Shown: one piece after another, positions 58,696 to 64,000 of the stretch
Layout: each line of letters opens with the position of its first letter
Position numbering within the stretch: the stretch's first letter is position 1
Source of the DNA: JALYYC01 sp963795805
GTDB lineage: Bacteria > Chloroflexota > Dormibacteria > CF-121
Direction of reading: 5' to 3'
Length of the DNA stretch: 64,000 nucleotides
Assembly (NCBI GenBank): GCA_963795805.1
Contig: CAWCIV010000001.1
Span: 310,001-374,000, forward strand
Notes under the pieces: model-generated
Seen by the model: the letters and a program-made list of their open reading frames with translations, nothing else
Told to the model about the DNA's origin: nothing
Database searches by the model: none
Translations under genes and position numbers: made by a program

Positions 58696-59501
58696 GCCAA
58701 CCCGTTGCGTTGACAATTGCGGGCTCCGACTCCGGGGCGGGCGCCGGGATTCAGGCGGATCTCAAGACCTTCGCCGCGCTCGGCGTCTATGGGGTCACCG
58801 TGATCACCGCGATCACCGCCCAGAACACAACTGGCGTCCGTGGCGTCCAGGAGGTCGAACCTTCCATGGTGAGGGCGCAGCTGGACGCGGTCGCCGAGGA
58901 TTTCGCGATCGCTGCTCTCAAGACCGGCATGCTCTCCAGCGCGCCGGTGATCGAGGAGGTCGCGGCCGGAATCCGGCATCACCGCCTTGAGCACCTCGTG
59001 GTCGATCCCGTGATGATCGCGAAAAGCGGGGACCGCCTCCTGCGGGAGGATGCGATCCAGGTGCTCAGAACGCGGCTGTTGCCTCTGGCCGAGATCGTCA
59101 CGCCGAATCTGCCCGAGGCCGAGGTGCTTGCCGGCGGTCCGATCCGCTCCCTCGCGGATCGCGTCAGCGCTGCCAGGACAATTATGGCGGTGGGTGCCCG
59201 GGCCGTCGTGGTCAAAGGTGGGCACAGCGACGGTGATCCGGTCATCGATCTGTTGATCGACACGGCGGGCGTTCACGAGTTCCGCGCGCCACGAATCGAG
59301 ACCACCAGTACCCACGGCACGGGCTGTACCTTTTCGGCGGCGATCGCGGCCGGGCTGGCGAGTGGGCTCACGACGCACCAGGCGGTAGCCAGCGCGCGAG
59401 AATATGTCTCAGCCGCGCTCGGGCGAGCCGAACCGCTCGGTCACGGCCACGGTCCACTGGGCCATTTCGTTCGCAAGGAGCCTTCCGATGCCGTTTACTG
59501 A
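58692..59501 (+). CDS. thiD: hydroxymethylpyrimidine/phosphomethylpyrimidine kinase
   Basis: A 269-residue ThiD of the ribokinase fold: IAGSDSGAGAGIQADLKTFAALGVYG near the start, LKTGMLSS near 75, VVDPVMIAKSGDRLL near 105, TPNLPEAEVL near 138, and THGTGCTFSAAIAAGLA near 212 with the GTGC anion hole. It makes HMP-pyrophosphate for thiamin synthesis. It overlaps cytX by 4 nt and shares its TPP control, forming a compact salvage operon. Confidence 0.95.
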   Translation: MSQPVALTIAGSDSGAGAGIQADLKTFAALGVYGVTVITAITAQNTTGVRGVQEVEPSMVRAQLDAVAEDFAIAALKTGMLSSAPVIEEVAAGIRHHRLEHLVVDPVMIAKSGDRLLREDAIQVLRTRLLPLAEIVTPNLPEAEVLAGGPIRSLADRVSAARTIMAVGARAVVVKGGHSDGDPVIDLLIDTAGVHEFRAPRIETTSTHGTGCTFSAAIAAGLASGLTTHQAVASAREYVSAALGRAEPLGHGHGPLGHFVRKEPSDAVY

Positions 59502-60120
59502 CCAGGATCTTACGTATCTCGAAGGGGTTCACGCACCCATGGGGCCGGTCCTTATGGAGATGCTCGCGGCGGGCCGTGCCGAAACGATCCCGATTCTGCA
59601 GCCCGCCGCCGGCCGGTTGCTTCGCGTGCTCGTCATGGCGTCAAATCCGAAGCGTGTGCTGGAAATCGGGACGGCGATTGGATTCTCGACCCTCTGGATG
59701 GCCAGCGCTCTCAGCGAAGGGGCACGGATCGACACCATCGATCCCGACCGCGGCCGGACCGATCGCGCCCGCCGGTACTGGCTCCGGGCCGGGGTGACCG
59801 ATAAGGTACGCGTCATCAACGAACCGGCGCTTCGGGTGCTGCCCCGCCTGGCGCCTGGCATCGAGTTCGCGTTCATCGATGCCATCAAGACGGAATACGC
59901 CGCCTACCTCGAGGCCCTGCTCCCGAAGATGGCCCCCGGCGGCGTGATCGCCGTGGACAACGTCCTATGGAGCGGGCGGATCGCGGCCGGTGTCGAGGAT
60001 GCCGACACCTCGGCGCTGCGCGCGTTCAATGAGGTGTTCCTACACCACGAGCAGTTGGAGGCCACCATTCTTCCGGTGGGTGACGGCCTGGGCGTTGGCG
60101 TCGTTCGACCCCGCGCCTGA
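59488..60120 (+). CDS. SAM-dependent O-methyltransferase (COMT-like)
   Basis: A 210-residue class I methyltransferase: VLEIGTAIGFSTLWMASALSEGARIDTID near residue 52, PEHRARRYWLRAG-like segment RTDRARRYWLRAGVTDKVRV, FAFIDAIKTEYAAYLEALLPKMAPGGVIAVDNVLWSG near 130. It resembles catechol/caffeoyl-CoA-type O-methyltransferases; the target is unknown. ATG 59488 has AAGGAG at 59475-59480 and overlaps the end of thiD by 14 nt, so it is in the TPP-controlled transcript. Confidence 0.88.
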   Translation: MPFTDQDLTYLEGVHAPMGPVLMEMLAAGRAETIPILQPAAGRLLRVLVMASNPKRVLEIGTAIGFSTLWMASALSEGARIDTIDPDRGRTDRARRYWLRAGVTDKVRVINEPALRVLPRLAPGIEFAFIDAIKTEYAAYLEALLPKMAPGGVIAVDNVLWSGRIAAGVEDADTSALRAFNEVFLHHEQLEATILPVGDGLGVGVVRPRA

Positions 60121-60143
60121 GGGTTCCCGGTACAGTACCTCGG

Positions 60144-61127
60144 TTGCCTGCTGAACCGTCGCCATCACGCGAGCGGTCGTTGGACGCGTACCGCACCGTG
60201 CTCATGGCGCGTGCGCTCGATGACCGCCGGTTTCTGCTCAACCGTACCGGGAGGCTGGCCTTCATCATCTCGCCGCGAGGCCACGAGGTCGCCCAGGTGG
60301 CCGCCATCACAGCCCTCCAGCCCGGTCGCGATCGCTTCTGCCTCTACTACCGGGACTTTGCCGCAGCCCTGGCCTGTGGCTTCAGCCCGGGCGAGCTCAT
60401 GCTCTCGGCCTTCGCGCGCGCTGCGGATCCCTCGAGTGGGGGCCGGCAGACACCGGGCAACTTTGGCAGCCGCCGGCGGGGCGTCATCATCGGCTCGAGC
60501 ACCGTTGGGCCGCAGATTCCCAAGGCAGCGGGGATCGGCCTTGCCCTGCAATGGAAAGGTGAGGGCGGCGTTTGCTTCGTCAGCTTCGGCGAGGGCGCGA
60601 CCAGCCAGGGTGACTTTCACGAAGGGCTGAACTTCGCCGCCATCCATCGATGCCCAGTGATCTTCTTCTGCGAGAACAACCACTGGGCCATCTCAGTGCC
60701 GCAGGCACGACAGGTCGCCGGCAGGGGGGTCGCGGAGCGTGCCGCCGCGTATGGGATGCCTGGCATGCGGGTTCGCGGTGATGACTTCTTTGCCGTGTAC
60801 GCGGCGGTCAGCGAGGCCGCGACACGTGCACGCGCGGGTGATGGTCCTTCCCTTATCGAAGCCGAAGTCTTCCGCCTGCAGTCGCACTCGACCGACGACG
60901 ACCAGCGAGCCTATCGAGACGCCACCGAACTCTCGGCGGAGGCGGCGCAAGACCCGATCCCGCGGCTGCGCGAAACCCTGACCAGCCGGGACTGGTTGAC
61001 CGCCGAAATGGATGCGCGAATGCTCGCCGACGTCGAAAAAGACGTGGACCGCGCGACCGACGAATCGGAGCAAGCGCCGGATCCCGAACCCGGAACGCTC
61101 TGGCGGCACGTGTATGCGGATGGCTGA
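60144..61127 (+). CDS. 2-oxoacid dehydrogenase E1 component, alpha subunit
   Basis: A 327-residue thiamin-diphosphate enzyme: LYYRDFAAALACGFSPGEL near residue 67, GSSTVGPQIPKAAGIGLALQ near 115, the TPP-binding GEGATSQGDFHEGLNFAAIHRCPVIFFCENN near 149 and SHSTDDDQRAYR near 248 (phosphorylation-loop region). It decarboxylates a branched-chain or pyruvate-type 2-oxoacid with the beta subunit. TTG 60144 lies 7 nt after TACAGT. The beta gene overlaps by 8 nt; no E2 or E3 genes follow. Its TPP need matches the neighbouring thiamin operon. Confidence 0.92.
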   Translation: MPAEPSPSRERSLDAYRTVLMARALDDRRFLLNRTGRLAFIISPRGHEVAQVAAITALQPGRDRFCLYYRDFAAALACGFSPGELMLSAFARAADPSSGGRQTPGNFGSRRRGVIIGSSTVGPQIPKAAGIGLALQWKGEGGVCFVSFGEGATSQGDFHEGLNFAAIHRCPVIFFCENNHWAISVPQARQVAGRGVAERAAAYGMPGMRVRGDDFFAVYAAVSEAATRARAGDGPSLIEAEVFRLQSHSTDDDQRAYRDATELSAEAAQDPIPRLRETLTSRDWLTAEMDARMLADVEKDVDRATDESEQAPDPEPGTLWRHVYADG

Positions 61128-62106
61128 GCGCACGCTCGTCCAGGCGGTTCGGGACGCCATGGCGGAAGAGATGGAACGCGACGAGCGCGTCTGCGTCCTG
61201 GGCGAGGACGTCGGGTTGAAGGGCGGCGTTTTCAAGGCGACCGAGGGCCTGCAGCAACGCTTCGGCTCGCGACGCGTCCTCGACACCCCACTCGCCGAGT
61301 CTGGCATCGCCGCCGTGGCCCAGGGCCTCGCGCTCGAAGGCTACCGGCCGGTGGCGGAGATGCAGTTTGCCGACTACATCTTTCCGGCGTTCAACCAGAT
61401 CGTCAACGAGATCGCCAAGGTCCGCTATCGGTCGAACGGCGACTTCTCGTGTCCGCTCGTCATCCGCGCCCCGACCGGGGGTGGCGTCCGGGGCGCGCTC
61501 TATCACTCGCAGTCAGTCGAGGCGTTTTACTGCCACGTCCCGGGATTGAAAGTCGTGCTACCTTCGACCGCCGCAGACGCCAAAGGCTTGCTCAAGGCGG
61601 CGATTCGCGATCCCGACCCGGTGATCTTTCTCGAGCCGAAAAAGCTATATCGCGCTGAGCGAGGCGAGGTCGCCGACGGTGAGGCGGCGTTGCGCGTACT
61701 GGGCGAGGCGGTTGTGACCCGCCCCGGTTCGGGATTGACGGCCATCACCTACGGCTACATGCGGGTCGTCGTGTCGGACGCCGCCGGCATCCTCGCCGGT
61801 GAAGGGATCGACGTCGAGGTCGTCGATCTCCGAACACTCCAGCCCTGGGATGTCGAGACCTGCCTGCGCTCGGTGCGAAAAACCGGCCGGGTTGCGGTCG
61901 TCTACGAGGCCAATCGAACCGGCGGGTTCGGCGCTGAGGTGGCGGCCGAGCTCGCCGAGCGGTGCTTTGCCGACCTGGATGCCCCGATCACTCGTATCGC
62001 CAGTCCCGATGTGCCCGCTATGGCTTTCAATCCGGCACTCGAACAGGCGTTCATGCTGGATTCGGCGAAGGTGGCGGCCGCGCTTCGGGCCCTGGCGCGC
62101 TACTGA
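61120..62106 (+). CDS. 2-oxoacid dehydrogenase E1 component, beta subunit
   Basis: A 328-residue transketolase-like subunit: VCVLGEDVGLKGGVFKATEGLQQRFG, DTPLAESGIAAVAQGLALEGYRPVAEMQFADYIFPAFNQI near 50-88, APTGGGVRGALYHSQSVEAFYCHVPGLKVVLPS near 118 and FLEPKKLYR near 176. Starts at ATG 61114 or 61120; the latter overlaps the alpha stop by 8 nt. It completes an alpha2beta2 E1 but the acyltransferase and dihydrolipoamide dehydrogenase must be elsewhere. Confidence 0.92.
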   Translation: MAERTLVQAVRDAMAEEMERDERVCVLGEDVGLKGGVFKATEGLQQRFGSRRVLDTPLAESGIAAVAQGLALEGYRPVAEMQFADYIFPAFNQIVNEIAKVRYRSNGDFSCPLVIRAPTGGGVRGALYHSQSVEAFYCHVPGLKVVLPSTAADAKGLLKAAIRDPDPVIFLEPKKLYRAERGEVADGEAALRVLGEAVVTRPGSGLTAITYGYMRVVVSDAAGILAGEGIDVEVVDLRTLQPWDVETCLRSVRKTGRVAVVYEANRTGGFGAEVAAELAERCFADLDAPITRIASPDVPAMAFNPALEQAFMLDSAKVAAALRALARY

Positions 62107-62144
62107 GGCCGCCGTTGGCGTGCCATCTTGCAGGAGGTGGGAGT

Positions 62145-62182
62145 GGGGTCCTGGTTCCGGGGGGCTTGGAACAAGGGACCCC
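62145..62182. other. long interrupted inverted repeat between convergent genes
   Basis: GGGGTCC...GTTCC (62145-62158) pairs with GGAAC...GGACCCC (62167-62182). It is a strong hairpin but has no T-run on either strand, so it may be a Rho-type or bidirectional terminator, or a dispersed repeat. Confidence 0.5.
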
Positions 62183-62217
62183 GGAATCAAGTATAGGGAC
62201 TGTCGGTCACCAATTCA

Positions 62218-62580
62218 CTAGGGAATTGTTTGCATGAATTCGAGCCGATTGCCGAACGGATCCTGCGCATAGAAGCGGTGGTAGCCCGGGATCTGGCGAT
62301 CGTCAGTGGTGGCGATTCCGGCCTTGACGAACCGAGCTCGTAGCGCCTCGAGGTCATCCGTCAGCAAGGCCGGATGCCGGCGGGTCGGCGCCACCTCGGG
62401 CTCCACCCCACAGTGAAGTTGCTGGGTGCCGCATTGGAACCAAACGCCGCCGCGGTCGGCCAGGCTCGGCGGCTTGTCGACCTCGGGCAGACCGAGGATC
62501 TCGCCATAGAATTGCCGCGCCGCCGGTTCGGCGCCACGCGTGATCGCGACCTGGACATGATCGAGGCCGAGGATACGCAC
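62218..62580 (-). CDS. VOC (glyoxalase/bleomycin resistance-like) family protein
   Basis: A 120-residue VOC protein: ILGLDHVQVAITRGAEPAARQFYGEILGLPE (metal-binding His near the start), GGVWFQCGTQQLHCGVE, and the C-terminal FYAQDPFGNRLEFMQ with the conserved Glu. Metal ligands are plausible but the substrate is unknown. I prefer GTG 62580 because TACACT lies 7 nt before it; an upstream ATG at 62607 would precede the box. It lies convergent with the E1 beta gene. Confidence 0.85.
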   Translation of the reverse strand: MRILGLDHVQVAITRGAEPAARQFYGEILGLPEVDKPPSLADRGGVWFQCGTQQLHCGVEPEVAPTRRHPALLTDDLEALRARFVKAGIATTDDRQIPGYHRFYAQDPFGNRLEFMQTIP

Positions 62581-62625
62581 CGCGCCGAGTGTAGTTGGAA
62601 ACCGCATCCTTAGAATTGGGACACT

Positions 62626-63501
62626 TTGTCAAAGCAACCTGGGCCTCGTCCGAGCCGGCGGAACGGCGTCTTCATTTCGGTCGACATGGAAGGAATGGCG
62701 GGCGTGGTGCACCTGCACCAGGTGATGCGCGGGACGCCCGAATACGAGCGATCCTGCCACCTGATGACGGCCGAGACCAACGCCGCGATCGCCGGTGCGC
62801 GACGCGCCGGTGCCACGCGGTTCGTGGTCAATGATTCGCATGGCGACATGCGCAACCTCGTCCTTGACGAACTCGATGACGGGGTCGAGGTGATCAGTGG
62901 CGCGGACAAGCCCTACTCGATGGGTGCGGGCCTCGATCCGAGGCTCGAGCTGGCCCTCTTTATTGGGTATCACGCGTCGGTCGGCACCGAAGGCGCCATC
63001 ATGGACCATACCTACGGCGGTCGCACGATCTACGCCCTTCGGATCAACGGCCGGGAGCAGAGCGAGGCCTCCCTGAACGCGGCGCTAGCCGGATCCTTCG
63101 GGGTGCGGACCGGGCTCATAACCGGCGATCGAGCCACGATCGAGGAGGCCACGGCCGTCCTGCCCGGCATCGAGGGGGTGATCGTCAAAGAAGCCCTTGG
63201 CAGACAGGCGGCCCAATCGCTGCACCCGCTCGAGGCCTGCCGGCGGATCGAGGCGGGCGCCTTTCGCGCCTACACGACGCGAGCCGAGCGCCCGCTTTAC
63301 CAGCCCAAAGGCCCGTTCACACTCGAGATCGATTGGATGAACGCGAGCATGGCCGATCTGTGCGTTCAGATCCCCGAGGTGGAGCGGGCCGGTGGGCGAA
63401 CCGTCCGCTACCGGACGGCGGATTTCCAGACCTGCTACCGCATGCTGCTGGCACTGCTGGTCATGGCGACGCCGGCAGCCTTCCCGTATCCGCGGCCATG
63501 A
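62626..63501 (+). CDS. M55 family D-aminopeptidase (DppA-like)
   Basis: A 291-residue M55 peptidase: VFISVDMEGMAGVVHLHQVMRG near the start, EYERSCHLMTAETNAAIAGA, FVVNDSHGDMRNL and FIGYHASVGT near 110. The zinc ligands (Asp and Glu of SVDMEG, the His residues) are present. It releases N-terminal D-amino acids, probably in cell-wall peptide recycling. TTG 62626 lies 9 nt after TAGAAT (62611-62616). It is followed by trpD with an ATGA overlap. Confidence 0.9.
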   Translation: MSKQPGPRPSRRNGVFISVDMEGMAGVVHLHQVMRGTPEYERSCHLMTAETNAAIAGARRAGATRFVVNDSHGDMRNLVLDELDDGVEVISGADKPYSMGAGLDPRLELALFIGYHASVGTEGAIMDHTYGGRTIYALRINGREQSEASLNAALAGSFGVRTGLITGDRATIEEATAVLPGIEGVIVKEALGRQAAQSLHPLEACRRIEAGAFRAYTTRAERPLYQPKGPFTLEIDWMNASMADLCVQIPEVERAGGRTVRYRTADFQTCYRMLLALLVMATPAAFPYPRP

Positions 63502-64000
63502 CCCCGGCCGAGGCGATCGAGCAACTCCTGCTGGGCCGTCCCTTCGATCGCGCGCAGGCTCAGGGGGTGATGGACCAGGTGATGTCGGGCGAGGCCACGC
63601 CGGTCCAGATCGCCGGCATCGTGATCGCGCTGCGGGCGAAGGGTGAGACCGTCGAGGAGATGACGGGATTTGTCGACTCCATGCGCACCCATGCCACGCG
63701 CCTCCGTGCGCCGGCCGGTGCGATCGATACCTGCGGGACCGGTGGCGACCGCACCGGCACCTTCAACATTTCGACGGCGGCCGCGATGGTCGCAGCCGGC
63801 GCGGGGGTGCCTGTCGCTAAACACGGGAACCGGGCGGCGTCCAGCCGATGCGGCAGCGCGGACGTGCTCGAAGCGCTCGGCGTCGACATCACCCTCGGTC
63901 CGTCGGGTGTCGAGTCCTGCCTGGATGAGGCGGGCATGGGATTCTGCTTCGCGCCCACGTTCCACCCCGCGATGCGGTACGCAGGACCGGCCCGACGTGA
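63498..64000 (+). CDS. trpD: anthranilate phosphoribosyltransferase, partial (N-terminus)
   Basis: The first 167 residues of TrpD: EAIEQLLLGRPFDRAQAQGVMDQVMSGEATPVQIAGIVIALRAKGET, then the PRPP-binding IDTCGTGGDRTGTFNISTAAA near 78-98, KHGNRAASSRCGSADVLEALG and CFAPTFHPAM. It transfers phosphoribose to anthranilate in tryptophan synthesis. It starts in an ATGA overlap with the M55 peptidase stop. The window ends inside the gene. Confidence 0.93.
   Translation, partial: MTPAEAIEQLLLGRPFDRAQAQGVMDQVMSGEATPVQIAGIVIALRAKGETVEEMTGFVDSMRTHATRLRAPAGAIDTCGTGGDRTGTFNISTAAAMVAAGAGVPVAKHGNRAASSRCGSADVLEALGVDITLGPSGVESCLDEAGMGFCFAPTFHPAMRYAGPARR

Noticed and set aside
62581..62607. ATG 62607 as start of the VOC gene
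   Set aside because: The TACACT box lies after it; the domain begins just after GTG 62580.
1..64000. CRISPR arrays, insertion sequences, prophage or toxin-antitoxin pairs
   Set aside because: No direct repeat-spacer pattern, transposase, integrase or toxin fold was found; the only antitoxin-like domain is part of the LeuA fusion.

Overview
This is a 64-kb, high-GC bacterial chromosome segment, densely packed with genes on both strands and with no intergenic gap above about 200 bases. I see no insertion sequence, prophage, integrase or CRISPR array. The gene set points to a free-living, at least partly aerobic soil-type heterotroph of the Terrabacteria side, most likely Candidatus Dormibacterota or a deep Chloroflexota lineage (inference). 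The pointers are an F420-type luciferase-like oxidoreductase, a mycobacterial Sdh1-type succinate dehydrogenase, a K+-independent-looking H+-pyrophosphatase, Flp-type pilin, and many start codons placed 5-10 nt after a TANNNT box, as expected of leaderless mRNAs.

Layout. 1-1803: SbcCD/YhaNO-like ATPase and nuclease pair. 1941-5589: WYL regulator, uracil-DNA-glycosylase-like protein, rhodanese, RmuC. 5608-9584: secreted IPT/TIG protein, histone-H1-like protein, esterase, LapA-like and zinc-ribbon membrane proteins, F420-type oxidoreductase. 9604-10479: an unusual fusion of a Phd/YefM antitoxin-like domain to the regulatory end of 2-isopropylmalate synthase. 10544-24552: propeller lipoprotein, ordinary (Si-type) citrate synthase, HNH nuclease, PIG-L pseudoenzyme, GlsB, HD-GYP phosphodiesterase, hydrolases, TauE permease, FbaB-type aldolase, an orphan MerR-like HTH, a Re-citrate-synthase-like HMGL protein and a DUF3352 protein. 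24574-29238: TetR-controlled acyl-CoA operon (SCP2, two MaoC-like proteins, acyl-CoA dehydrogenase, SDR, enoyl-CoA hydratase). 29239-36588: CinA-like protein, metallopeptidase-like protein, H+-PPase, spermidine-synthase-like protein and Mrp/NBP35 ATPase, the last two each with one frameshift. 36663-46949: galactokinase, GH2, GH1, Yip1, flippase, C39-like peptidase, SDR plus 3-ketoacid CoA-transferase. 46949-53847: tRNA(CAU), Flp pilin, sdhCAB, BrkB, RpiA, small proteins. 53844-64000: DUF971, thioredoxin, CAP protein, membrane protein, sulfite-oxidase-like protein, TPP riboswitch with HMP permease and ThiD, O-methyltransferase, 2-oxoacid dehydrogenase E1 alpha and beta, VOC protein, M55 aminopeptidase and the start of TrpD.

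Functionally the window combines central carbon metabolism (two unrelated citrate-synthase-type enzymes, succinate dehydrogenase, class I aldolase, RpiA, 2-oxoacid dehydrogenase E1), acyl-CoA and ketone-body degradation, glycoside use and thiamin salvage. The most unusual items are the Phd-LeuA-regulatory fusion, the Re-citrate-synthase-like gene divergent from a lone HTH that resembles the N-terminus of HTH-citrate synthases, the pervasive leaderless start architecture with apparent CTG starts, and several enzyme-like proteins that lack a key catalytic residue.
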